NCBI GenBank assembly: GCA_031549195.1
Contig: JAVBQF010000006.1
Location: forward strand, 50,721-114,720
Origin: JAVBQF01 sp031549195
GTDB lineage: Bacteria > Bacillota_I > Bacilli_A > RF39 > UBA660
Direction of reading: 5' to 3'
DNA: 64,000 nucleotides
The notes below the pieces were generated by a model that was not told the DNA's origin, searched no databases, and was given only the letters and a program-made list of their open reading frames with translations. Of this stretch, positions 43,918-51,972 are shown one piece after another. Position numbers and translations under genes: made by a program. Each line of letters starts with the position of its first letter. The first letter of the stretch is position 1.

Positions 43918-45639
43918 ATGAATAATCAAAATGTTATTAATGAAATAAGAAGTAAAATAGACATTGTTGAACTTGTATCAGAATATGTTTCTCTTACTAA
44001 AAAAGGGCAGTACTATTGGGGGGTATGTCCCTTTCATAATGATAAAAATCCTTCGATGAGTGTAAGTACAACAAGACAAACATTTACTTGTTGGTCTTGT
44101 CATACCAGTGGAAATGTATATAATTTTATTCAGTTAATAGAAAATTTAGATTTTCCTAGCACTTTAAAATTTCTTGCTAATAAAGCAGGAGTAACAATTG
44201 GAAATACCGTTAGTAACTATGATAAGAAAAATGAAAAGTTATTTGAAATATATGATATTACAAGTAAGTATTATCAACTATTACTTAATACACAAGAAGG
44301 CATTGTAGCTAAAGAGTACTTGAAAAACAGGGGAATTGATAGTGATATTATAAAAGAGTTTGGCATAGGACTATCAAGCAACAATAAAACTTCTTTAACA
44401 AATTATTTAAAGCAAAGGAGTTATGATATAAACACTCTTGATAACATAGGACTAGTGAATGGTGATAATGACACCTTTATAAATAGAATAATGTTTCCAC
44501 TTCATGATAGATTTGGACGAGTGGTCGCCTTCAGTGGTAGAATCTATGATAATTCTAATATGTCTAAGTACATGAATACAAAAGAAACGAATATATTTAA
44601 AAAGGGGCATTGTTTATATAATTATTACAATTGCAAAGAATATGTAAGAAAAGAGAAAAGTGTAATAATTATGGAAGGCTTTATGGATGTCATTAGAGCT
44701 AGTACTATAGGAATAAAAAATACAGTAGCACTTATGGGAACTGCTTTAACAGATGAACAAATATCGCTTATAAAGAAATTATCTCTTAACGTTTATTTAT
44801 GTCTTGATGGAGATGACCCTGGTCAAGTTGCAACAATGAGTGTTGGTGAGCATTTAGAAAACGCCGGATTAACTGTAAAAGTGATACCACTTAAAAACAA
44901 TGATGATCCCGATACTTATATTTTAAAAAATGGGAAAGACAAGTTTATAAGTCTAATAGAAAATGCCTTGAATTTTAGTGATTTTAAAATTGAAAGGCTT
45001 AAGGTTGGTATAAATTTAAAAAGTGATATAGAGCTTGCAAACTACATAAATAAGGTAATAAAAGAGGCGAGCTTAATAAATGACGAAATAAGACGAGAAA
45101 TAATACTGAAAAAACTTGCAAATGAGACAAATTTGAGTTATACTACACTAGAAAAAAAATTAAATGAATTTCTTTTAAATAAGGAAAAAAAAGATGCAGA
45201 AACTATTTTACCTATGGTTAAAGAAAAAGTGGATAAGTATACTAAAGCAGCAATTGCCTTCCTTTATTACATGATTATTAGCCCAACCATAATTAAAGTA
45301 TATGAAGATAAAAACATATATTTTGCTAATAGTGTAGAAAGAAGCTTAGCAGCTGAAATTAGTTATTACTATCATGAATTTGGAGATATTGTTATTGCAG
45401 ACTTTTATACTTATTTAAAGGATAAAACAGAGTTATTAGAATTATACGAAAGAATCATGTCACTTGATTTAGATGAAGTGTTGAATGATGAGGCAATAAA
45501 AGATTATATTAATGTCATCGACGATTATAATATGAGGCAAGAAGTATTACGCCTAAAAGAATTAATGAAAACTGAAGTCGATGAACTAGAAAAAGCTAAG
45601 ATTGCTGAACGTATAAGACTATTAAGAGTTAAGGAGTGA
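43918..45639 (+). CDS. dnaG: DNA primase
   Basis: Start at 43918 after TTGGAGGGCTATTT; an upstream in-frame ATG at 43864 lies in the promoter. Synthesises RNA primers at the fork. The 573-residue protein has the CHC2 zinc finger (CPFHNDKNPS ... CWSC). The TOPRIM core follows (IIMEGFMDVIRAS, MGTALT and YLCLDGDDPGQ with the metal acids), then the C-terminal helicase-binding domain. It begins the conserved dnaG-rpoD operon, with trmK as third gene. Confidence 0.97.
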   Translation: MNNQNVINEIRSKIDIVELVSEYVSLTKKGQYYWGVCPFHNDKNPSMSVSTTRQTFTCWSCHTSGNVYNFIQLIENLDFPSTLKFLANKAGVTIGNTVSNYDKKNEKLFEIYDITSKYYQLLLNTQEGIVAKEYLKNRGIDSDIIKEFGIGLSSNNKTSLTNYLKQRSYDINTLDNIGLVNGDNDTFINRIMFPLHDRFGRVVAFSGRIYDNSNMSKYMNTKETNIFKKGHCLYNYYNCKEYVRKEKSVIIMEGFMDVIRASTIGIKNTVALMGTALTDEQISLIKKLSLNVYLCLDGDDPGQVATMSVGEHLENAGLTVKVIPLKNNDDPDTYILKNGKDKFISLIENALNFSDFKIERLKVGINLKSDIELANYINKVIKEASLINDEIRREIILKKLANETNLSYTTLEKKLNEFLLNKEKKDAETILPMVKEKVDKYTKAAIAFLYYMIISPTIIKVYEDKNIYFANSVERSLAAEISYYYHEFGDIVIADFYTYLKDKTELLELYERIMSLDLDEVLNDEAIKDYINVIDDYNMRQEVLRLKELMKTEVDELEKAKIAERIRLLRVKE

Positions 45640-45643
45640 AACC

Positions 45644-46732
45644 ATGCTTAATGAAATAAAGACTATTGATGATAGAAAAAAAAGATTAATAGATCTAGGT
45701 AAAGAAAATGGCTATATAACTTATGAACAATTAGCAGAAGAACTAAAAGGACTAGATATAGATAGTGATACACTAGATGATTTATATAATACATTAGTGG
45801 AAGAAAAAATCGAAATAATATCAGATTCAACAGATAATAATGACACCACAGATGATCCTGAAGACTTAATAGTAGAAGATTTAACACTCTCAAAAGATAT
45901 TAAAATTAATGATCCTGTTAGAATGTATTTAAAAGAGATTGGTAGAATAAACTTACTTACAACAGACGAGGAGTTTGAATATGCTAAGCTAGCTGAACAA
46001 GGGGATGAATATGCTAAAAAGATGTTGGCAGAATCTAACCTTCGTTTAGTTGTTTCGATTGCAAAAAGATATGTAGGTCGTGGTATGTTGTTCCTTGATT
46101 TAATTCAAGAAGGAAATATTGGACTTATGAAAGCTGTTGATAAGTTTGATCCAACAAAAGGATATAAATTTTCAACATACGCTACTTGGTGGATTAGACA
46201 AGCTATAACAAGAGCAATTGCAGACCAAGCAAGAACGATAAGAGTACCAGTACATATGGTTGAAACTATTAATAAACTTGCAAGAGTTCAAAGACAACTT
46301 ACACAAGAATTAAATAGAGAACCAACGGAAGAAGAAATAGCTAAAAAGTTAAATATAACTGTTGAAAAAGTTAGAGAAGTATATAAGATATCTCAAGATC
46401 CTGTATCTTTAGAAACACCAATTGGTGAAGAAGATGATTCTCACTTGGGTGACTTTATAAGAGATGAAAGAACTATGTCTCCAGAAGAATATGCAACAGT
46501 TGAAATGCTAAAGGAAGAATTAACTGCTGCACTTCTAACACTAACTGATAGAGAAGAAAAGGTGTTAAGACTTAGATTTGGTCTTGATGATGGGCAATGT
46601 AGAACTCTTGAAGAGGTTGGTCAAATATTTGGTGTTACTAGAGAGCGTATTAGACAAATTGAAGCAAAAGCTTTAAGAAAACTAAGACATCCATCACGCT
46701 CAAGAAAATTAAAGGATTTCTTAATTGATTAA
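45644..46732 (+). CDS. rpoD: Primary sigma factor RpoD (sigma 70/SigA)
   Basis: The 362-residue housekeeping sigma has region 1.1 at the N terminus and region 1.2 (DPVRMYLKEIGRINLLT). Region 2 follows (AESNLRLVVSIAKRYVGRGM, then FSTYATWWIRQAITRAI), then region 3, and region 4 (LRLRFGLDDGQCRTLEEVGQ, with helix-turn-helix GVTRERIRQIEAKALRKLRH). The length is close to that of Bacillus SigA. It starts 4 bases after dnaG, and the promoters in this window fit its TTGACA-17-TATAAT preference. Confidence 0.98.
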   Translation: MLNEIKTIDDRKKRLIDLGKENGYITYEQLAEELKGLDIDSDTLDDLYNTLVEEKIEIISDSTDNNDTTDDPEDLIVEDLTLSKDIKINDPVRMYLKEIGRINLLTTDEEFEYAKLAEQGDEYAKKMLAESNLRLVVSIAKRYVGRGMLFLDLIQEGNIGLMKAVDKFDPTKGYKFSTYATWWIRQAITRAIADQARTIRVPVHMVETINKLARVQRQLTQELNREPTEEEIAKKLNITVEKVREVYKISQDPVSLETPIGEEDDSHLGDFIRDERTMSPEEYATVEMLKEELTAALLTLTDREEKVLRLRFGLDDGQCRTLEEVGQIFGVTRERIRQIEAKALRKLRHPSRSRKLKDFLID

Positions 46733-47378
46733 TAAAAGATTAAAAACAATTGCTAACTTTGTTTCTGACAATTCTAATATTATTGATGTGGGATGCGATC
46801 ATGCATACTTATCAATTTATTTAGTAGAAAATAAAAAAAACACAAGAGCTATTGCATCAGATATCAATGAAGGACCATTACGAATAGCAAAATCAAATGT
46901 TGAAGCATCTAACCTAGAATCCTTAATAAAAATAAAATTAGGAGACGGGTTAGAACCAATAGAAGAAGAGACTGATACAGTTATCATATCTGGTATGGGC
47001 GGAATTACGATTGCAAACATGATGTGTCGTAAAGATAAATTAAAAAATATCAGCAAAATAATTATTTCGCCAAATAATGAGTTTTATATAGTTAGAAAAA
47101 CTCTTAACGAAAATGGATATTATGTTGTAGATGAAGCAATGGTAAAAGATCGAACAAAATATTACCCAATTATTGTTTTTGAAAAGGGACAGCAAAAATA
47201 TACAGAAGATGAATTGCTCTTTGGACCAATACTACTTAGAACAAAACAAAAAGACTTTATAGAATTTTATACATTTTTAAAAGATAATCTCTCATCTTAT
47301 GTAAAACAATTGACAGATATGAATAAAAAAGAAAAAATATTAGAAGAAATAAAAAGACTAGCTCATATATTGAGTTAG
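46725..47378 (+). CDS. trmK: tRNA (adenine(22)-N1)-methyltransferase TrmK
   Basis: TTG start overlapping rpoD by 8 bases, with AAAGGA upstream. The 217-residue SAM-dependent enzyme has the glycine-rich loop ADVGCDHAYL-type (IIDVGCDHAYLSIYL), ASDINEGPLRIAKSN and ISGMGG, then ISPNNEFYIVRKTLNENGY in place of the more usual LQPN. It makes m1A22 in tRNA. The rpoD-trmK adjacency is the usual one in Firmicutes. Confidence 0.93.
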   Translation: MINKRLKTIANFVSDNSNIIDVGCDHAYLSIYLVENKKNTRAIASDINEGPLRIAKSNVEASNLESLIKIKLGDGLEPIEEETDTVIISGMGGITIANMMCRKDKLKNISKIIISPNNEFYIVRKTLNENGYYVVDEAMVKDRTKYYPIIVFEKGQQKYTEDELLFGPILLRTKQKDFIEFYTFLKDNLSSYVKQLTDMNKKEKILEEIKRLAHILS

Positions 47379-47388
47379 TCTTCTTTTT
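47354..47388. terminator. Bidirectional terminator between trmK and a converging gene
   Basis: 12-bp stem AAGACTAGCTCA (47354-47365) with TGAGTTAGTCTT (47371-47382), with T runs on both strands. Confidence 0.8.
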
Positions 47389-47620
47389 ATAAATCCGGTA
47401 TATTTTCCTTGATTTTTCTCATAATCTTCCAAGCTTGCATTTCTAAATATACTGAAGGTGTCATCAAATATTTTTCACCATCTATTTCATATATTCTGCT
47501 TTTTTCAACGCTTGCTTTTTCTCTTTCTGAAATAAAAGAACTTCGCATAGGGATATTTAGCATTGGGCTGCTTAAGTGGCTTCTTATAGACCCAAATTGT
47601 AGATTGTTTACTGCATTCAT
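47387..47620 (-). CDS. Small conserved-looking protein of unknown function
   Basis: The start at 47620 is favoured by GGAGGGAATGT upstream. The 77-residue product is polar and soluble, with SIRSHLSSPMLNIPMRSSF at the front and DGEKYLMTPSVYLEMQAWKIMRKIKE at the end. No family recognised. It converges with trmK on a shared terminator and diverges from the SpoVID-like gene. Confidence 0.65.
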   Translation of the reverse strand: MNAVNNLQFGSIRSHLSSPMLNIPMRSSFISEREKASVEKSRIYEIDGEKYLMTPSVYLEMQAWKIMRKIKENIPDL

Positions 47621-47738
47621 ACATTCCCTCCATGACATAAAGTATACCATATTATATCTTGTTTGTACTAATTTTAGTCTATCTTTAGTTATAAATAGTA
47701 AATAATTACATATATTCTAATAGGAAGGAATGATTATA

Positions 47739-48554
47739 ATGAGAGAAATTGTATCTTTTAAAAAAGAAATAGAATTTAAAACAATGATTAGTAGAATTAC
47801 AGGTATTTCACTTGATCATACTCTAGAAGTTAATGATCATACGATTAGTGGTGATTTTGTAGTATCTGGTACATATAGGATGACAAGTGCTAGTCAAATT
47901 GAAGAAGACTTTAGTTATAAAGTGCCAGTAGATATTGAGGTAGATGACAAATATGAGACAAAAGAGTTGTCTGTTGATATTGATGATTTCACTTATGAGG
48001 TTTTAAACGAAGAAATATTATTAGTAAAAATTGACCTTTGTCTTGATCATCTTGAATTAAAAGAGGAGCCAGAAGTTGTTGAAGAAAAAATAGACCCAAT
48101 TGATGAACTAGAAGAAATTTTATTTGAAGATGATAGTGTTGAAGAAAAAGAGGAAGAATTAGTAAGAGTAGATGATGTGATTGTAGTTAATCATGGTGAA
48201 GAATCAAAAACTGATGTTGAAGAATATAAAGAGCTACCAATTGAGGATTTATTTAAAGAAGTAGAAACAACAGAAAAATTAGAAATACCAGTTAATGTTA
48301 AAGAAGATATTACTGTGGAAGAAAAAGAAGAGTTTAGGTTTGATCCTACTAAGAGTGATTCTATATTTATGAATTTAAATGATGGTACTGAATCATTTTC
48401 AACTTATCATATTCACATAGTAAGAGAAGGAGATAGTGTTGATTCAATATTAAACAAGTATAAAACAACAAAAGAATGTCTAGAAGAATATAATAATTTA
48501 AATGAGTTAAAATTAGGTACTAAAGTCATAATACCTGCAGTACATGAAGAATGA
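47739..48554 (+). CDS. SpoVID-like protein with C-terminal LysM domain
   Basis: Start at 47739, nine bases after GGAAGGA. The 271-residue protein has a folded N-terminal domain (residues 1-105), a Glu-rich linker, and a LysM domain (YHIHIVREGDSVDSILNKY ... LGTKVIIP). The N-terminal domain, with ISLDHTLEVND, VSGTYRM, VPVDIEV and IDDFTYEVLNEEILLVKIDL, follows the pattern I recall for the spore morphogenetic protein SpoVID, which also ends in LysM. It overlaps a YsxE-like gene, as in Bacillus. Whether this organism sporulates cannot be seen; an envelope role in a non-sporulator is possible. Confidence 0.8.
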   Translation: MREIVSFKKEIEFKTMISRITGISLDHTLEVNDHTISGDFVVSGTYRMTSASQIEEDFSYKVPVDIEVDDKYETKELSVDIDDFTYEVLNEEILLVKIDLCLDHLELKEEPEVVEEKIDPIDELEEILFEDDSVEEKEEELVRVDDVIVVNHGEESKTDVEEYKELPIEDLFKEVETTEKLEIPVNVKEDITVEEKEEFRFDPTKSDSIFMNLNDGTESFSTYHIHIVREGDSVDSILNKYKTTKECLEEYNNLNELKLGTKVIIPAVHEE

Positions 48555-49455
48555 TTTATCAAACCTAATAAATAAGTATCAATTTAAAGTAAATAGTTAT
48601 AAAAGAATAGGTAATGTTCAAATAATTGGTACAGATAAAGGTAACTTTGCTATTAAAAGAAAAGCTGTTGATGATAAAGAAAACTTACATAATTATTTGA
48701 AGTCAAAACAATTTTTTAATTATTTGCCATTGCATAATGATACAAGAGACGATTATGAAATAGTACCTTTTGTAGAAAATGTTGATATGTCAAAAGAAGA
48801 TAAAGCTTTAAATATTATATACATAATGAGCATGCTTCACAATAAGACTACCTTCTATAAAAATATATCACTTGATGAGATAAAAGAGTTCTACGAAGAT
48901 AAAACAATAGAACTTCAAAACATGAATGACTACTATGACAATATAAGAATGCTGCTTGAAGAAGATCAATATGTATCACCAAGTAATTATTTACTATTAA
49001 GGAGTATTACATTAATATATAGGGCTATTGATACATCAAAATATTTTTTAGATAAGTGGTATAAGTTGATGGAAGAAAAAAGAAGCAAAAGAGTAGTAAT
49101 GCTTCATAATAATTTATCTTTAGATCATTTAGTTTCATCTACGGAGCTTTATCTAATTAGTTGGGATAAATCTACTGTTGATAGTCCAATTTATGATTTT
49201 CTAAATTTTTATAAAAATGATTATTTAGAAATAAACTTTCCTGATCTATTTGATATTTATAATACTAAGTATAAACTTTTAACAGAAGAAAAATATTTGT
49301 TATTTTCATTATTATCAATTCCAGAAAAACTAGAATTACATGATAAAGAAATAAATAATAGCAAAACAGTTTACGAGTTAATAAGCTATTTATATGGAGT
49401 AATTAACTTTATATCAGAAAATAACCCTGCATATTCCAATACTAAGACAAACTAA
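48544..49455 (+). CDS. YsxE/CotS-like kinase-fold protein
   Basis: The ATG overlaps the SpoVID-like gene by 11 bases, so the two are coupled. The 303-residue protein follows the phosphotransferase-fold pattern of CotS/YsxE: a small N lobe with IIGTDKGNFAIKR, a helical middle part, VVMLHNNLSLDHLV in the catalytic-loop position (HNN in place of the usual HxD) and LISWDKSTVDSPIYDF in the DFD-like position. The unusual loop suggests weak or no kinase activity. In Bacillus the order is spoVID, ysxE, valS, and valS lies close by here. Confidence 0.75.
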   Translation: MKNDLSNLINKYQFKVNSYKRIGNVQIIGTDKGNFAIKRKAVDDKENLHNYLKSKQFFNYLPLHNDTRDDYEIVPFVENVDMSKEDKALNIIYIMSMLHNKTTFYKNISLDEIKEFYEDKTIELQNMNDYYDNIRMLLEEDQYVSPSNYLLLRSITLIYRAIDTSKYFLDKWYKLMEEKRSKRVVMLHNNLSLDHLVSSTELYLISWDKSTVDSPIYDFLNFYKNDYLEINFPDLFDIYNTKYKLLTEEKYLLFSLLSIPEKLELHDKEINNSKTVYELISYLYGVINFISENNPAYSNTKTN

Positions 49456-49632
49456 TTCAACAAACAATACAATTGCATTTATTTTAGTGGTTATAAATAT
49501 TAAAAGAAATGACTGATAGAATATAATTAAAATTAAAAGTAGAAGACAGCTTATATAGAAAGGGTTTCTTCTCCTTTTTGCTTTACACATATCACAACCA
49601 CAATAGAAATTATGTTTCCTTGAATTAAACAT
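49414..49632 (-). CDS. Small membrane protein with N-terminal Cys pair, antisense overlap
   Basis: The start at 49632 has AGGTGATTATT upstream. The 72-residue product begins MFNSRKHNFYCGCDMCKAKRR, a CGCDMC motif that could bind metal, then two hydrophobic segments (about 27-48 and 52-70). Its 3' end overlaps the ysxE-like gene on the other strand by 42 bases. The good ribosome binding site and typical small-protein composition support it; no homologue recalled. Confidence 0.55.
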   Translation of the reverse strand: MFNSRKHNFYCGCDMCKAKRRRNPFYISCLLLLILIIFYQSFLLIFITTKINAIVLFVELVCLSIGICRVIF

Positions 49633-49737
49633 AATAATCACCTATAGTATTCTATGACAAATAACGATAATTGTTATTTTTTATTTGTAGTTTAATATAT
49701 TCTTTGCTATAATTAATGCATAATAGGATGGTGTTAT

Positions 49738-51375
49738 ATGAAGAATAGAAGAGGGTTTACGTTAATTGAACTTATTGGTGTAATTACAATTATTGGATTA
49801 TTGCTATTAATTGTATTTCCATCAACAATGAAGTTGATAGAACAAAATAGTAAAAAGAAATATAATTATTATTATGATGTTATAGAGAAAGCTGCTTTAG
49901 TTTATGCGAATAGCATCACAGATGAACTGGGTGGAATTTATGGTAATGGGTGTGTTGAGACAGATTTAGCAACTTTAATTAAAGAGAACTTTGTTAAAAC
50001 TTTTGAAGATGAAGAGGTCACGTGTGATACACCAGAGAGTAGTGAAAACGTTAAAGTAAAGATAACTAATGAAAAAGGAAAAGTAAAAGCTAATGTAAGC
50101 TTAGTTTGTATGAAGGGTACAAAAGTGGTGTATGAAAATAATGTGAAAAAGGAAGGTAGCTGTGTTGCATATCAGCCAGATACTCCAAATATATTGGTTT
50201 CAACACTAAAAACTAGTCTAGCGCCTTTCTTAACTACAGATGATAATAAAGAATATTTTATAACAGGAAGTAACCCTAATAACTATATTTGGTATTCTGG
50301 AAAATTATGGAGAGTAATATCATTTAATGATGAGTCTAAGACTATAAAACTAGTTACTGAAGATGTTATATCGATAGTAACTTATAACAAAGATACAATT
50401 AATTATCCAACTAGTAACATATATTCTTGGTTAAACAGTCATTTTATATCTACATTAAGAGATACTAATAAATACTTAATAAATACTAACTGGAATTATA
50501 CAACAGTTAGTAATACTAATAAACCAGCTGATACTAATTTAAATGCAAGTAAAGTTGGTATGCTTAACTTATATGAGTACAATAAAGTTAAAACGTATTT
50601 AAATAAAAGTAAAAATTTTTGGTTACTATCACCTGTGGATGAATTGAATGCATGGTATGTAAATTCAAGTAACGCTACTGCAAGTGCATCTGTTGCAAGT
50701 TTCTTCGGAGTAAGACCATCGATTGTACTTAAAGCCAATGTTAGTTTTATAACTGGTGGTAATGGAAGTATGAGTACTCCTTATCGTTTAGTAGGAGATA
50801 ACTATGCAACAACAAATGCACCACTTAATACAAGATATAGTGGAGAATATGTATATTTTGCTGGATCAACTACAAAATATAGAATAGTATCTACTGATGC
50901 CAATAGTACTAAAATAATAGCAGAAGCATCACTTCCAATAGGCAATATAAATTTTGATGATACATATTATGAATATTCACCAGCTACAACTCTTGGAGAA
51001 TATCTTAATACAACATGGTACAATAGTTTAGCAACAAATTACAAAAATATGATTTATAGTGGAGACTTTTGTGGTGAAATATTAGCATCAGATAAAGTCC
51101 AAAATCCAGTTTGTAGAACTACTGCTGAGATTAGAAATATGAAAGTAGGAATACCTAAAGCTGGTGATTACTTTAGCAGTGCTAAGGCAACTACATATTG
51201 GACACTTAATAGAAAAGATGATGATAATATAAGTTGTATAGATAATACAGGTACAGTTTCATATCTTCCATTTACATCAACATCAGCAGTAATACCTGTT
51301 GTATATATTGATAAATCGGTTAAAATAACTGGAGGATTAGGCACATTGGATTCACCATTTACCATAAGTAAGTAG
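49738..51375 (+). CDS. Prepilin-like protein with large two-repeat adhesin-type domain
   Basis: The 545-residue protein begins with a class III signal: RRGFTLIELIGVITIIGLL, with cut expected between Gly and Phe and Glu at +5. The usual N-terminal pilin helix follows. The large outer region has two related blocks. Block 1 (about 165-350) has YIWYSGKLWRVISFN and FWLLSPVDE, then FFGVRPSIVLK. Block 2 (about 360-545) has YVYFAGSTTKYRIVS, TYWTLNRKDDD and VIPVVYIDKSVKITGG. These resemble DUF6273-like surface domains. A type IV pilus or pseudopilus subunit or adhesin is likely. Pilus assembly genes are not in this window. Confidence 0.88.
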   Translation: MKNRRGFTLIELIGVITIIGLLLLIVFPSTMKLIEQNSKKKYNYYYDVIEKAALVYANSITDELGGIYGNGCVETDLATLIKENFVKTFEDEEVTCDTPESSENVKVKITNEKGKVKANVSLVCMKGTKVVYENNVKKEGSCVAYQPDTPNILVSTLKTSLAPFLTTDDNKEYFITGSNPNNYIWYSGKLWRVISFNDESKTIKLVTEDVISIVTYNKDTINYPTSNIYSWLNSHFISTLRDTNKYLINTNWNYTTVSNTNKPADTNLNASKVGMLNLYEYNKVKTYLNKSKNFWLLSPVDELNAWYVNSSNATASASVASFFGVRPSIVLKANVSFITGGNGSMSTPYRLVGDNYATTNAPLNTRYSGEYVYFAGSTTKYRIVSTDANSTKIIAEASLPIGNINFDDTYYEYSPATTLGEYLNTTWYNSLATNYKNMIYSGDFCGEILASDKVQNPVCRTTAEIRNMKVGIPKAGDYFSSAKATTYWTLNRKDDDNISCIDNTGTVSYLPFTSTSAVIPVVYIDKSVKITGGLGTLDSPFTISK

Positions 51376-51404
51376 TTTACAAAATAAAGATATTATAATA
51401 TAAT
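51376..51404 (+). promoter_or_regulatory. Promoter of the Val T-box operon
   Basis: TTTACA at 51376-51381, a 17-base spacer, TATAAT at 51399-51404. Confidence 0.8.
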
Positions 51405-51413
51405 ACTTTAAAA

Positions 51414-51632
51414 GCAATGAAGCTGAGGAGTAAATTAATAATTATTGATAGAGAGTTAGTGTTTGATGGAAACTAATAATAGTATTAATTGAAGGTAGCA
51501 GCAGAGTTTAATTTCTAAGTAAATAGGAAATTACGTATTAATGCGTTAAATTGTTGAGTGTGTGATTTTTCACAAACTAAGGTGGTACCGCGATAACTCG
51601 TCCTTATATAGAAATATATAAGGGCTTTTTTA
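51414..51632 (+). promoter_or_regulatory. T-box leader, probably valine-specific
   Basis: T-box core AAGGTGGTACCGCG at 51579-51592. The terminator CCTTATATA/TATATAAGG with T run is at 51602-51632. Stem I lies upstream, and a GTA triplet in GAAGGTAGCAGC is a candidate Val specifier, though the exact loop was not folded. It controls the small gene at 51649 and valS. Confidence 0.92.
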
Positions 51633-51648
51633 TTTTATAGGAGGATTT

Positions 51649-51972
51649 ATGAATAGAGCAAAAGTGATAACAATTTGTGGGAGCATAAAATTTATTAGTG
51701 AAATACAATACCATGCGGAAAGATTAGAATTAGAAGGAAATTGTGTGCTAAGTATTATTTATCCAACAAGAGAAAATAAGGATGCATATACACCTAGTGA
51801 GCGTATAGTTTTTGATAGTATGCATAAGCAAAGGATTGATATGTCAGATGCTATATATATTGTAAATGTAAATGGTTATATAGGAAAAGGTACAAAAAGT
51901 GAAATAGAATATGCAAAGAAAAAAGGCAAGGAAATAAAGTATTTAGTTCCAAATAAGGAGGATTTATGTTAG
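51649..51972 (+). CDS. Nucleoside 2-deoxyribosyltransferase-like small protein
   Basis: The 107-residue protein has the Rossmann-like pattern of the nucleoside deoxyribosyltransferase/DUF4406 group: ITICGSIKFISEIQYHAERL, a Pro-rich loop with YPTRENKD, KQRIDMSDAIYIVNVNGYIGKGT and KSEIEYAKKKGKEIKYL. The Asp in SDAIYIVN and Glu in SEIEYAKKKGK match positions used in catalysis in this group. It overlaps valS by 7 bases and shares the Val T-box. A role in nucleotide signalling or repair beside valyl-tRNA synthesis is not obvious. Confidence 0.75.
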   Translation: MNRAKVITICGSIKFISEIQYHAERLELEGNCVLSIIYPTRENKDAYTPSERIVFDSMHKQRIDMSDAIYIVNVNGYIGKGTKSEIEYAKKKGKEIKYLVPNKEDLC

